NCBI GenBank assembly: GCA_030425385.1
Contig: JAUIAH010000001.1
Coordinates: forward strand, 496,001 to 560,000
Source of the DNA: Verrucomicrobiia bacterium
GTDB taxonomy: Bacteria; Verrucomicrobiota; Verrucomicrobiia; Verrucomicrobiales; DEV007
DNA length: 64,000 nt
Direction: 5' to 3'
Position 1 is the stretch's first letter, and each line of letters begins with the position of its first letter. The position numbers were made by a program, and so were the translations under genes. The notes below the pieces were generated by a model. That model ran no database searches. It was not told the DNA's origin and saw only the letters and a list, made by a program, of their open reading frames with translations. Shown piece by piece: positions 10,687 to 19,923 of the stretch.

Positions 10687-12075
10687 TCATGCTTGGCAGA
10701 GGTCTTCGAGATCGTGGACTTTGAGATTCTCCGGCAGCGCGATGCTCTTCCCCGGCCGGGTGCGAACGAAGACGCGCGGCTGAATGGTGGCGAGGTTGGG
10801 ATTGGGAAGCGCCTGGGCTTTACGGGCGAGTTCTTTGGTTAGGCTAGGCCAGGAAGTGACTCGACCCCATTTGCATTCACCGACGTCAATCCAGTCATCG
10901 CCGCGACGTCCAACGAGGTCGATCTGCACGTCTTTGCTCCAATATTCGCCGACGTCGAAAGGGCCAGACACGTCTTCTTTGGCATAGATCTTAGACAGGG
11001 ATTCGCGGCAGAGACGTTTGAAGCAGAGCCCGTAGTAGGCGTCGAGCTTGGGTTGGACGAGGTCGCGGTAGGCCGTGGCGGGAGGCGTTTGTGCTAGGTA
11101 AGAATGGTTTGGAAAGATGAAGTGGAACCAGAATCGGAGGAGGGGGTTTTCGAGGGAGAATCGGACCTGTTTGGCTGCCGGAGGTTTGCCTGTGCTGGGG
11201 TAATGTTTGCGGACGTAACCGAGTTGAATGAGCGTGTTGAGATAGTGTGTGAGACGACGGGGATCGATCCCTGCGCGATTAGCGATATCTTTGTTAGGAT
11301 GAGAACCGTTGGCGAGACAAGTGAGAATCGCGTGATAGATTTCCAGTTCGCGTAATTCCTCACGGAGGAGGAAATCGGCTTCGTAGTGCAAGAGCGCATG
11401 TTCGCCCAAGAAGGCCTCGCGGATGTTTTCCGGAATGGATCGGCCGCGCTTGAACGTGTTGAGGTAGTAGGGGATCCCGCCACAGATAAAGTAGGCGCGG
11501 GCGCGATCGATGAGGGACCAGTTGGGGTGAAAGAGGATCGTTTCGTGAAAGTGAAAGGGTTGAAGCCGGATCTGCGCCGTGCGTCTGCCGAAGAGCGGGC
11601 TCTTCCGCCCCAGAATCTCCCGTTCCATGAATCCCAAGTAAGAGCCGCAAAGGATCAAGACCATCTTGCCGGAGTGTTGCCACTCGCGATCCCAGTATTC
11701 CTGAAGGATCGATGGCAATTCCGGACTCGCCTCGGCCATCCATTGGAATTCATCGAGGCTTAGCACGAGCTTGCGGTCTTTGGGAGCGTGCGCCAGGACG
11801 AGATCGATGGCTTGATTCCAATCCGCTGTCTCGGGTCCATCGAGCGCCGGGATGTCCCAGGTCCGCGCCGCCTCGCGCAGGAATGCCCGACGTTGCATGG
11901 CTGCAGGGGCTTGTTTCCCTGTGAAATAGAGATGCGGCACGTCCTCGAACGCATGCAGTATGAGGGCGCTCTTGCCCACGCGCCGGCCCCCGTAGATCGG
12001 GATGAAGGCGCTTTCGGCTGCGTCATATGCCTCCTGCAGGAGACGGTGCTCAGATTCCCGACCGAAGAACGTCAT
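10687..12075 (-). CDS. Archaeal-type AAA ATPase with DUF234 nuclease-like C-terminus
   Basis: 462 residues. The N-terminal P-loop ATPase has Walker A GGRRVGKSAL (residues 29-38) and Walker B LVLSLDEFQWM, of the STAND-like archaeal ATPase group. A winged-helix region follows (NKDIANRAGIDPRRLTHYLN, then TLIQLGYVRK). The C-terminal DUF234 domain contains QIDLVGRRGDDWIDVGECKW, which has the D-(x)n-ExK spacing of PD-(D/E)XK nucleases. The cellular role of the family is unknown; the genes are patchily distributed and probably mobile. It stands alone, with tandem palindromic sites immediately upstream of its start (12076-12116) that may be used for autoregulation. Confidence 0.85.
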   Translation of the reverse strand: MTFFGRESEHRLLQEAYDAAESAFIPIYGGRRVGKSALILHAFEDVPHLYFTGKQAPAAMQRRAFLREAARTWDIPALDGPETADWNQAIDLVLAHAPKDRKLVLSLDEFQWMAEASPELPSILQEYWDREWQHSGKMVLILCGSYLGFMEREILGRKSPLFGRRTAQIRLQPFHFHETILFHPNWSLIDRARAYFICGGIPYYLNTFKRGRSIPENIREAFLGEHALLHYEADFLLREELRELEIYHAILTCLANGSHPNKDIANRAGIDPRRLTHYLNTLIQLGYVRKHYPSTGKPPAAKQVRFSLENPLLRFWFHFIFPNHSYLAQTPPATAYRDLVQPKLDAYYGLCFKRLCRESLSKIYAKEDVSGPFDVGEYWSKDVQIDLVGRRGDDWIDVGECKWGRVTSWPSLTKELARKAQALPNPNLATIQPRVFVRTRPGKSIALPENLKVHDLEDLCQA

Positions 12076-12116
12076 TTCATCTAAGTAGACTTAGTCAAAG
12101 TGCGCTTTGTCAAAGT
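12076..12116 (-). promoter_or_regulatory. Tandem palindromic repeats upstream of the DUF234 ATPase
   Basis: Read on the minus strand there are two adjacent 15-bp repeats, ACTTTGACAAAGCGC (12116-12102) and ACTTTGACTAAGTCT (12101-12087). A decayed third copy starting ACTTAGATGAA (12086-12076) abuts the start codon at 12075. CTTTGACAAAG is a perfect palindrome around a central A, and the second copy differs by one base in the arm. The layout resembles an operator array for a dimeric DNA-binding protein overlapping the promoter or leader. Binding by the ATPase's own winged helix is a guess. Confidence 0.5.
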
Positions 12117-12258
12117 ATGCTTGGATGAACAGATCCCTACAGGACAATCGATTAGCCTTCCGCCAAGAGCACGTTGACCACTTCAACCACCACAGGCGCG
12201 GCGTCTATCGCCTCCGTCTCAATCGAAATCACTTGTTCAACTGAACCCGAACGAAAGA

Positions 12259-12286
12259 AGCCCCGTGGCGTTTCCACCACGGGGCT
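12259..12286 (-). terminator. Rho-independent terminator of the pyruvate phosphate dikinase gene
   Basis: Perfect 10-bp stem AGCCCCGTGG (12259-12268) and CCACGGGGCT (12277-12286) with an 8-nt loop, 58 bp beyond the ppdK stop. On the minus strand the stem is followed by TCTTTCGTTC, a moderate T-rich tail. A second small hairpin (CTTTCCT/AGGAAAG, 12303-12321) lies between it and the stop codon. The rest of the 268-bp gap up to 12075 contains no gene that I can see. Confidence 0.75.
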
Positions 12287-12343
12287 CTTGGTAAAGCGGG
12301 GGCTTTCCTCTAGCAGGAAAGGTCTCGCTGGCTGATGCCAGGG

Positions 12344-15133
12344 TTAGCTGATCTCACCACGGGCTTGGCCCTTCTCTTCGAGAGCCGCTTGGGCGGCGGC
12401 GAGTTTGGCGACCGGGATGCGGAAGGGGCTACAACTGACGTAGTTTAGTCCCGTGCGGTGGCAGAACTTGACAGAGGCAGGGTCACCACCGTGCTCGCCA
12501 CAGATACCGATCTTGAGATCGTTGACGGTCTTGCGTCCGCGTTGGACGCCAATTTCCACCAGCTGACCAACACCCGTCTGATCGAGGCTGGCGAAGGGGT
12601 TGTTGGCGACGATCTCAGCATCTTGATAGTCCGGCAAGAAGCTGGAGCTGTCATCGCGGCTGAGGCCGAGACAGGTCTGGGTGAGGTCATTCGTGCCGAA
12701 GCTGAAGAACTCGGCGTGCTCAGCGACTTCGTCAGCGGTGAGGGCGGCGCGGGGGATCTCGACCATGGTGCCAACCTGATACTTGAGCTGCGCCTTGGTG
12801 AGGCCGTGCTTCTCACGCACTTCCTCAGCAGCTTCGTCGATGACGGCTTTCTGCAGCTCTAACTCTTTGGCGTAGCTGACTAGCGGAACCATGATTTCAG
12901 GAACCACCGTCTTGCGCGTCTTCTTGCTCACTTCAACGGCGGCCTCAAGAATGGCCGTGGCCTGCATCTTGGTGATCTCGGGGTAGACGATGCCGAGGCG
13001 GCAACCGCGGTGACCGAGCATGGGGTTCTCTTCATGGAGGGCTTCGATCCGGCCTTTGATGAAGGCGGGTGTGACCTTGATCTTCTTGGCGAGATCCTTG
13101 ATCTGCGCTGGGGTCATGGTGCCGATGAACTCATGCAAGGGTGGGTCTAACAGACGGATCGTGGCCGGCCGGCCTTGCAGCGCGGTGAAGATGCCGACGA
13201 AGTCTTTCTTCTGGTAAGGAAGAAGTTTCTTCAGGGCTTTGGCGCGATCTTTCTCTGTCTCGGCGAGGATCATTTGCCGCACGGCATCGATCCGGTTGCC
13301 TTCGAAGAACATGTGTTCTGTCCGGGTGAGACCGATGCCTTCGGCACCGAACTTGACGGCCGTTTCCACCTGTCCAGGCGTGTCGGAGTTGGTGCGCACT
13401 CCAAGCGTGCGGAGCTTGTCAGCCCATCCCATGAGCTGGGTGAACTTCTTGTAGGTTTCGCTCCGCTTGGCAGCGGCTTTGCCTTCGATGAGGCCTTGGA
13501 TGACCTTGGACTCGGAAGTGCTGATGGCGCCTGCGTAAACGTTGCCGACGAAGCCGTTGAGGGAGAGTTCGTCGCCTTCCTTCAGAGTGACGCCGTTTCC
13601 TGACAGTCTCTTCTTACCGTAGTCGATGGTCATGCCGTGGGCACCACAGACGCAGATCTTGCCCATTTGGCGGGCGACGAGAGCAGCGTGTGAGGAGGCG
13701 CCGCCTTCGGTCGTGAGAATGCCCTCAGCGGCGATCATTCCGCGCAAGTCTTCCGGAGAGGTGGCTTGGCGGACGAGGATAACTTTCTCCCCTTTGGCAG
13801 CAGCCGCGACGGCCGTTTCAGCGGTGAAATAGATCTTGCCTGTAGCGGCCCCGGGTCCGGCGGGGAGACCTTCACCGACCTTGGTGGCTTTCTTCTCAGC
13901 TGCCGCGTCGAAGATCGGCGCTAACAGATGGCTCAAGTCATCGGCAGGGATGCGGAGAATGGCCTCTTCCTTGGTGATGAGGCGTTCCTTGACCATGTCG
14001 AGAGCGATGTTGACGGCGGCGAATCCGGTGCGCTTGCCGTTACGCGTCTGGAGCATCCAGAGTTTGCCCTCTTCAATGGTGAACTCGACGTCCTGGACAT
14101 CGCGGAAGTGTTTCTCAAGGACTTTGCGAACCTTGAGGAGTTCTTTGTGAGACTTCGGCAGGTCCTTAGCCATCTGGGCCACCTGCTTGGGTGTGCGGAC
14201 TCCGGCGACGACATCTTCGCCTTGGGCATCGATGAGATACTCACCGTAGAACACGTTCTCACCCGTGGCAGGGTCGCGAGTGAAGGCGACGCCTGTTCCA
14301 GAAGCGGGACCGGTGTTGCCAAAGACCATGGCTTGCACGTTGACGGCGGTGCCCCATTCAGCAGGGATGCCATACTTGGCGCGGTAAACCTTAGCGCGGT
14401 CGTTGTTCCAAGAATTAAAGACGGCGTTCACAGCGCCATAGAGCTGCTCCATGGGGTCCTCGGGGAAATTCTCGCCCGAGCGCTTCTTGATGAGCTTCTT
14501 GAACTCAGCCACGACCCAGCGGAGATCGTCTTCTTCGAGCCCAGAGTCGTCTTTCACGCCGGCCTTGTCCTTGGCTTTGTCGAGAATGACTTCGTAAGGA
14601 TCATGGTGTTCGTTGGCGTGCTGCTCTGCACCCATCACGACCTCGCCGTACATTTGTAAGAACCGACGGTAACTGTCCCACGCGAATTTGGGATTGTTGG
14701 TCTTGGCGGCAAGCGCCTCGACGACTTCGTCGTTGATCCCGAGGTTGAGGATGGTGTCCATCATGCCGGGCATGGACTCACGGGCACCGGAACGAACGGA
14801 TAGAAGGAGCGGGTTGTTGAGGTCGCCAAACTTCTTGCCCATGACTTTCTCGATCTTAGCGATGTTCGCTTTGATCTCGGAATCGAGGGTCTTGGGGTAG
14901 GTCTTGTTGTTAGCGTAGTAGTAGGTGCAGACCTCTGTGGTGATGGTCATGCCTGCAGGGACTGGAAGCCCGATGAGAGACATTTCGGAAAGGTTTGCTC
15001 CCTTGCCACCGAGGAGGGCTTTCTGCGAGCCGTCGCCATCGGCTTTGCCGCCTCCAAAGAAGTAGACGGATTTCTTGAGGCCGCGCTTGGCGGCCTTCTT
15101 ACGTGCGGCTTTCTTCGCCGATTTCTTTGCCAT
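12344..15133 (-). CDS. ppdK: Pyruvate, phosphate dikinase with Lys/Ala-rich N-terminal tail
   Basis: Catalyses the reversible conversion of ATP, phosphate and pyruvate to PEP, AMP and pyrophosphate; a link between glycolysis and gluconeogenesis. The 929 residues contain the ATP-grasp start ([20 protein letters not shown]), the swivelling phosphohistidine motif ([19 protein letters not shown]) and the PEP/pyruvate barrel ([18 protein letters not shown] and ICGEHGGDP). I chose the ATG at 15133 rather than the in-frame ATG at 15187. Even so, the protein carries about 20 extra residues, [18 protein letters not shown], before the usual VYFFGGG start. This looks like a histone-H1-type basic tail and is not needed for catalysis. 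No Shine-Dalgarno is present. Confidence 0.95.
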   Translation of the reverse strand: MAKKSAKKAARKKAAKRGLKKSVYFFGGGKADGDGSQKALLGGKGANLSEMSLIGLPVPAGMTITTEVCTYYYANNKTYPKTLDSEIKANIAKIEKVMGKKFGDLNNPLLLSVRSGARESMPGMMDTILNLGINDEVVEALAAKTNNPKFAWDSYRRFLQMYGEVVMGAEQHANEHHDPYEVILDKAKDKAGVKDDSGLEEDDLRWVVAEFKKLIKKRSGENFPEDPMEQLYGAVNAVFNSWNNDRAKVYRAKYGIPAEWGTAVNVQAMVFGNTGPASGTGVAFTRDPATGENVFYGEYLIDAQGEDVVAGVRTPKQVAQMAKDLPKSHKELLKVRKVLEKHFRDVQDVEFTIEEGKLWMLQTRNGKRTGFAAVNIALDMVKERLITKEEAILRIPADDLSHLLAPIFDAAAEKKATKVGEGLPAGPGAATGKIYFTAETAVAAAAKGEKVILVRQATSPEDLRGMIAAEGILTTEGGASSHAALVARQMGKICVCGAHGMTIDYGKKRLSGNGVTLKEGDELSLNGFVGNVYAGAISTSESKVIQGLIEGKAAAKRSETYKKFTQLMGWADKLRTLGVRTNSDTPGQVETAVKFGAEGIGLTRTEHMFFEGNRIDAVRQMILAETEKDRAKALKKLLPYQKKDFVGIFTALQGRPATIRLLDPPLHEFIGTMTPAQIKDLAKKIKVTPAFIKGRIEALHEENPMLGHRGCRLGIVYPEITKMQATAILEAAVEVSKKTRKTVVPEIMVPLVSYAKELELQKAVIDEAAEEVREKHGLTKAQLKYQVGTMVEIPRAALTADEVAEHAEFFSFGTNDLTQTCLGLSRDDSSSFLPDYQDAEIVANNPFASLDQTGVGQLVEIGVQRGRKTVNDLKIGICGEHGGDPASVKFCHRTGLNYVSCSPFRIPVAKLAAAQAALEEKGQARGEIS

Positions 15134-15353
15134 GATGTTTGGGTAGTGTGGTTGTGAGCTTTGTTCGAAGCACTCACCGGAGATCACACAGACTGTTGGG
15201 ATGGCTCCGGCAAATGAGGCGCAATGGTAGCCGAGACCCTATGCCTGTCAAATAGGGGTTTGGGGCGCTCCTGCAGGCCGTGTTGCCGTGCTCTCGTTAG
15301 TCACCTAACAGACCAAGCGTGGCGGTAGGCCTGCCGTTAGTGACGCCTGCCAT
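15134..15353 (-). other. Intergenic region: end of ThuA-like gene and leader of ppdK
   Basis: 220 bp without a gene. It holds two short inverted repeats, GTTAG-TCAC-CTAAC (15296-15309) and the near-perfect palindrome CGGTAGGCCTGCCG (15323-15336). These may end transcription of the upstream ThuA-like gene. No convincing -35/-10 pair was found for ppdK. Confidence 0.4.
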
Positions 15354-16172
15354 TCACGGCTTCGGTGGTAAGGTGAGATCCTCTTCGGCCAGGGCGACAG
15401 GTGCTCCCGATGCGGGCACCTCGACTTTCGCCGTCCAGAGGATACCGTTGATGATCATCCGGCGAAACGCCTCAATCTTGAAGTTGCGATAGAAATGCCC
15501 TAACGTCGTGGCGAAAGCGCGTCCACCGTCTTCGCGTTCATGCACCCAGGCGACGGTGAGGTCTTGGCCCTTGGTGTGCACTTGGAGAAGGGGTTTCCCC
15601 TGCCCGATCTTGGGATTGAGGTAGAACTCATCGTTCAGTTCATAGGGCGCCCAACCGCGTTGGATGGGGTGGTTAGGCTGAAGGGATGTTAGGAGGGATT
15701 CATCCATGGCGATACCAACGTTGCTGATCCAGGTGCCGCCGAGGTAGTGCATCCACTGGGTGCCCAAGCGTTCGAAGTTCTTCTCGTAGACGGTCGATGC
15801 CCAGTGGATGGTCACGAGGCCGACGCCTGCATCCATGAGCGTCTGGAAAGCTTTCGCATTCGGCCCGTCGAGTAGGATTTCTGCGGCCGGACTCGTGTAG
15901 ACCACGATGGTGGAGACGCCTTCGAGTACCTTGGGATCGGTGGGCCAGCCATTGGAGACGATGGTTTCCACGCCGTCCACCTGACGTAGGCATTTCGTTA
16001 GCATCGTGCAGGTGGGGAGATACATGTGGGTTCCCCAGGGATGATCGGGATCCTTTCCTAGCAGAAGAATCTTGGTGGGCTTTGGAGTCGGCTGGTCCTC
16101 AGCAAGGGCAAGGAAGGCGAGCCCGCAGAGGAGGGAGCCGAGATAAAGAGCTTCTAGAAGGCGTGTCTTCAT
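15354..16172 (-). CDS. Secreted ThuA-like domain protein
   Basis: 272 residues with a signal peptide (LLEALYLGSLLCGLAFLALA). The body fits the ThuA (trehalose-utilisation-like, PF06283) family, which has a class-I glutamine amidotransferase-like fold without proven enzyme activity. It shows KILLLGKDPDHPWGTHMYLP, a central GVGLVTIHWASTVYE and the C-terminal signature GRAFATTLGHFYRNFK, then FRRMIINGILWTAK. In Verrucomicrobiota such proteins are usually encoded near sugar dehydrogenases or glycoside-degradation genes, but none lie beside this one. Probably single-gene transcription. Confidence 0.85.
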   Translation of the reverse strand: MKTRLLEALYLGSLLCGLAFLALAEDQPTPKPTKILLLGKDPDHPWGTHMYLPTCTMLTKCLRQVDGVETIVSNGWPTDPKVLEGVSTIVVYTSPAAEILLDGPNAKAFQTLMDAGVGLVTIHWASTVYEKNFERLGTQWMHYLGGTWISNVGIAMDESLLTSLQPNHPIQRGWAPYELNDEFYLNPKIGQGKPLLQVHTKGQDLTVAWVHEREDGGRAFATTLGHFYRNFKIEAFRRMIINGILWTAKVEVPASGAPVALAEEDLTLPPKP

Positions 16173-16232
16173 TGGGCGGACGCTAACGTTTGTGATCTTA
16201 CGAGGGAAGCCTTTGCTCGGTAAACTGGCGAC

Positions 16233-16287
16233 AGGAATCCGCCGCTACGGGGATTGCTGGCACCTACAGAGGTAGCGGTGGATTCCT
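16233..16287. repeat. Long imperfect inverted repeat in intergenic region
   Basis: Arms of 16 bp (16233-16248 and 16272-16287, cores AATCCGCCGCTAC and GTAGCGGTGGATT) pair with a single G-T wobble around a 23-nt loop. It lies in the 269-bp gap between the DUF3160 gene and the ThuA-like gene, both on the minus strand, 60 bp upstream of the ThuA start. The rest of the gap holds no gene that I can see. It may be a terminator-like hairpin for no visible gene end, a leader structure, or a REP-like palindromic element. Confidence 0.6.
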
Positions 16288-16441
16288 AGCCGCCGGGGAC
16301 CGTGTTGACACGTTCCCATCGTTCGATTGATTCACCCAGCGCATCCCGTCTGGTCGTTTGGCGATCCGCGCGCAGGGAACGCCAACATCTCATTCCTTCG
16401 AGAATGAGCCACCTCAACAGCTTGTAGGTCTAACAACGTTT

Positions 16442-18973
16442 CTATTTCTCAATCAGGTAGGTGCTAGTCCAGCCGGGACGCGGTGGCGTCTCCCCGTTAC
16501 CTAAACGCGTGCGCCATGCGGAGTCCGTTAGGCGTTCAAGAAAGGGTTCAATCATTTCGTAGTAACTCATGACGGGGCCAACGAAGACACAGGACTGCTC
16601 CCCGTGTTCGGCAACCATGACCATGAGATCGACATTGCCCGTGGCCTGATGAAGGACGCCGCCTGGATTCATGTGGCAATCCGATGGACTGTCCGTATGG
16701 ACATCGACGACTAAGGCGTCCCAGGCTTCGGAAGGGTGCTCGTGACCACCCGGGCCGAAGTGGCCGGGATCATAGTAGAGCTGAGGATACCAGCCGGTGT
16801 AGCGGCGCACACCTGTGTACTCGTCCCAAGTGGCTTCCACCAAGCTCTTCATGAAATCGCGGTCGTCCGGAGTGCGTTCGGCTCCTTCGAGTTGCTTGGT
16901 AGAAAGCGTCGCCAGGCGGTCCATCGTCGTGGCGAAATGGTTGAAATGTGAGGTCATCTTCTCCTTGAAATCCATCGACGGTTCCTCTGGAGAGATGAGT
17001 GTCAGTTCACTGGCTAAAGCCTCCATCTCTCGAGCCATGGTAGCCATGGATTGCCAGAAGCGAACGCGGGGTTCAACGTAGCCTGCGGGATAATCACAGA
17101 GGAAGGGCGGCGTGTAGGACTGCTTCACGTAGAGGACCGTGTCGTGACGGAGTTCTGTCCAGGAAGCGAGTTGCGTGTTGAGCGTTCGCTTGGCCCAAGC
17201 TCCCGTCCGCATGCATTGGGGGAAACGATCGCTGGTCGTGGGCTCTGACAATTGTCGAAGACAGCCTAACCAATGTTGATAGACGCTGCTTTTCCAGAAG
17301 GCGTCCGTTTGCGCCTCTAAGGTTTCGTGGGCGGCGGCTAGGTAGGGTTGATAGGGAAAGCCGTCACGGAAAGGGATACCCTCGGGATCACGCATGCGCT
17401 TCGCGAGCAGCGGTACGACGGCGCGATTTCCTAAGGCTGAGAAGGCGACATCCAAACTGCTGGGCAGGCGTCGAGCAAAGGGCAAGCGATTGTAGGTTAC
17501 TTCAGAGAACACCCAGCTGTCTGGCGTGAATCGCTGGCCGAAGAACGTGAAGGACCGTGGGAGAACGGTCTCGTCATCGCAGCTGCGAATGGGATGCCCA
17601 GCCACTTCTTGGCGGCCATAAGGACCGGTGACGATACGTTCCTGAAGGCGCTCCAAGGTCGCCGCGTCGACGAAGTCCTCGAAGCGACTGAGTTCCTCTT
17701 CATCGAGGAGGGCAAGCATCTGAGGAGGCGTCATCGAATCTGACAAACCCACCATCCAACCGATGACTTTCTCGATGGCGTGCCAACGCTCAAGTTGGCC
17801 ACTGTCGCGAAGGAGGAGACTGAGCGAGACGGCGCCGCTGAGTTGCCTAAGGGTGCCTGTGTCAGGATGCCCGCCGCCCATGCGGAAATCGATGCGGCCC
17901 AGCCACATGAGCGTCCGAAAGTAGCTGGCCAGCGTGGGCGATTTGTCGTAGTGCCCTCGGACTTTGAACTGGGAGAAGTCAGTGAATCGATGAAGACTTG
18001 GGTTGATGCCGAAGGGATCATCGCGAGCGAAACGTTGGTGCCCTTCGATCCACGTGAGCCACTGCGTGACCTTGGAAGTTTGATCGCTCAGAAAGGGTGC
18101 TTCCTGCGGATCGAAACCGGGCGTATCAAGATGCGTTAGGCTCTGGGCAATCGCGAGGTAGAAATCCACGTCTCGCAGTCCTTCAGCTAGGGGGCCATCG
18201 CCATGAGCTTCCCATACGGCGGGAAAAGCCTGCCGCATTTGCCCAATCATCTCAGTCACTTCACGGTGTAGATAGAAGCTCTCAAGCTCCGCCAAGATAT
18301 TCTGATAGGATTGATGCCAGGCGTGCAGGGCCGCATCCGTGGAGAAGAACACCGGCAAGTCATCCGTCCAAATATCGTAGAAGAGGTCGACAAAAGTCTG
18401 GCGAGAAACCCGCTCGGTGACGACAAAACCATTTCTTGAGACCATTTCCTTCTCAGGCTCGGTAAGGCGGAACGCCGGGTGCGCCTCGAGGAGGTCCCAA
18501 TAGGTCGACGCCGTCACGTCCAAATCGATCGCCTCCAGGTAAGTGGTCTCTGGAGCATAACGTTGTTCGAATTCGGAGATTGTCAGGTCGGCGACTTCGT
18601 TAAGGAAGAAATCCTTCTGAGCTCCATAGTCGACGACCATAGCACTATTCTTATCAAAGAACTGGAATCGGCGTTCGCGCCCAAGCCGGTAGAATCGTTG
18701 TCCATCGCCCTGCCTAGGCTCAACGACAAGGCGGAGGCGCTTGGTCCCAGGCTCCGCCCAGAGGGGCTCTCCCAAGGGCTCCCACGATTCCAGATCATCG
18801 CTTTGGTAACTTTGATAGCGTAATATGAGCGGCGGGCCGGTCCAGCGGGGAAAGGTAGGCTCCCATTCCAACTGGAGCCCATCGGCTGTCCAAAGGGGAT
18901 TTAATTCCTCTGCTTGGGGAGCACACACGGCCCCAAGCAGAGCGACGACTGCCAACAGACTTTGCGTCTTCAT
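16442..18973 (-). CDS. Secreted DUF3160 protein
   Basis: 843 residues from the ATG at 18973 (MKTQSLLAVVALLGAVCAPQ, a signal peptide; the longer frame to 19009 adds nothing signal-like). Residues about 25-105 form a small beta module with SYQSDDLESWEPLGEP and GQRFYRLGRERR, a pattern common near the termini of verrucomicrobial surface proteins. The large remainder is the DUF3160 domain: VFFSTDAALHAWHQSYQNIL, LMWLGRIDFRMGG, and near the end PGGVLHQATGNVDLMVMVAE. The function of DUF3160 is unknown; the largely helical periplasmic domain is found in bacteria and archaea. Separated by 66 bp from folP, same strand. Confidence 0.85.
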   Translation of the reverse strand: MKTQSLLAVVALLGAVCAPQAEELNPLWTADGLQLEWEPTFPRWTGPPLILRYQSYQSDDLESWEPLGEPLWAEPGTKRLRLVVEPRQGDGQRFYRLGRERRFQFFDKNSAMVVDYGAQKDFFLNEVADLTISEFEQRYAPETTYLEAIDLDVTASTYWDLLEAHPAFRLTEPEKEMVSRNGFVVTERVSRQTFVDLFYDIWTDDLPVFFSTDAALHAWHQSYQNILAELESFYLHREVTEMIGQMRQAFPAVWEAHGDGPLAEGLRDVDFYLAIAQSLTHLDTPGFDPQEAPFLSDQTSKVTQWLTWIEGHQRFARDDPFGINPSLHRFTDFSQFKVRGHYDKSPTLASYFRTLMWLGRIDFRMGGGHPDTGTLRQLSGAVSLSLLLRDSGQLERWHAIEKVIGWMVGLSDSMTPPQMLALLDEEELSRFEDFVDAATLERLQERIVTGPYGRQEVAGHPIRSCDDETVLPRSFTFFGQRFTPDSWVFSEVTYNRLPFARRLPSSLDVAFSALGNRAVVPLLAKRMRDPEGIPFRDGFPYQPYLAAAHETLEAQTDAFWKSSVYQHWLGCLRQLSEPTTSDRFPQCMRTGAWAKRTLNTQLASWTELRHDTVLYVKQSYTPPFLCDYPAGYVEPRVRFWQSMATMAREMEALASELTLISPEEPSMDFKEKMTSHFNHFATTMDRLATLSTKQLEGAERTPDDRDFMKSLVEATWDEYTGVRRYTGWYPQLYYDPGHFGPGGHEHPSEAWDALVVDVHTDSPSDCHMNPGGVLHQATGNVDLMVMVAEHGEQSCVFVGPVMSYYEMIEPFLERLTDSAWRTRLGNGETPPRPGWTSTYLIEK

Positions 18974-19039
18974 CGTGCCAATGTAGTGGCCCGCCCCGCA
19001 AATCGTCAAGCCAAAGGTTGGCTTAACAACCTTTGAGGA

Positions 19040-19918
19040 TCAGACCTGATCGACTGTCTCCACTGCCCACGTGACTTTCAGTGCCTCGAACATCGCGCCG
19101 ACGGCGTGGACGCGGAAGATGGAGGCACCGCGCTTCACTCCAGCGACAAGGCATGCCACCGTGCCAGCGTCGCGCTCGTTGGGATTGGGCAAGTTGAGAA
19201 CCTCGCCGATGACGGTCTTGCGAGAAATGGGCAAGAGCACTGGGCAGCGATAGCGTTCGGTGAGTTGGCTGAGTCCCTGGAGGAGACTCAAGTTGTCGTC
19301 CCGTTGCTTGGCGAAGTCGATCCCGGGATCGAGGATGATCTGAGAATCGCGAAGCCCTGCCTCGCGTGCCCGCACAAGGCGGTCATCGAAGAATTGAATG
19401 AGGGCTTGCCAGAGGTCGTCGTAGGCTTGGTGTGCATGTGAGACCTTGGGGAGCCCTACCGTGTGCATGATGAGAAGGGTAGTGTCGTGGTGGGCACAGA
19501 GCAGGGCGTTGTCAGGCGAAACCAATCCTCCGATGTCATTGAGGATATCAATGCCTAACGGAAGCACCTTCTTGGCGACTTCGGGTCGCCAAGTGTTCAC
19601 AGAGATCAGCGGTGGCCACACTTGGAATTCGTCGCGCGGCGTCACGTTGGCGAGGCTCTCTTCCAGCCCTTCAAGGACTGGTCGTAAGCGGGCGACCTCT
19701 TCTTCAGAAGCAATGGGGCCACGATTGGTGCGGGCGCTTTCGGCACCGATGTCGAGGATATCCGCCCCTTCGCGAACCAGGCGAGCTGCCTGAGCGAGGG
19801 CTTTGTCCGGATCCAGAGTGCCGTCGTCACAGAAGGAGTCGTCGTTCACATTGACGATCCCCATGAGTAAAGGGCGTCGTGGAAACGTGATCTCCCGTTG
19901 GCGCAAGTGTAAGTGCAT
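19040..19918 (-). CDS. folP: Dihydropteroate synthase, divergent
   Basis: Folate pathway TIM barrel joining p-aminobenzoate to the pterin pyrophosphate. In 292 residues the family order is kept: LMGIVNVNDDSFCDDG (usual NVTPDSFSDGG), DILDIGAESARTNRG (usual DIGGESTRPG), LISVNTWRPEVA (usual SIDT), NDIGGL, ILDPGIDFAKQRDDNL, PISRKTVIG with the pterin-binding Lys, and the closing FRVHAV (usual RVHD). The loops that bind pABA and sulfonamides are therefore unusual: T-P becomes N-D and T-R-P becomes A-R-T. It could be the only folP or a DHPS-like paralogue; a second copy would have to be sought elsewhere in the genome. It lies 5 nt after hisJ and is surely in the same transcript. Confidence 0.85.
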   Translation of the reverse strand: MHLHLRQREITFPRRPLLMGIVNVNDDSFCDDGTLDPDKALAQAARLVREGADILDIGAESARTNRGPIASEEEVARLRPVLEGLEESLANVTPRDEFQVWPPLISVNTWRPEVAKKVLPLGIDILNDIGGLVSPDNALLCAHHDTTLLIMHTVGLPKVSHAHQAYDDLWQALIQFFDDRLVRAREAGLRDSQIILDPGIDFAKQRDDNLSLLQGLSQLTERYRCPVLLPISRKTVIGEVLNLPNPNERDAGTVACLVAGVKRGASIFRVHAVGAMFEALKVTWAVETVDQV

Positions 19919-19923
19919 GACGG

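Noticed and set aside
13928-14659. Open frame of 243 codons on the plus strand opposite ppdK
   Set aside because: Antisense to a clear pyruvate phosphate dikinase; its composition follows the codon bias of the real gene.
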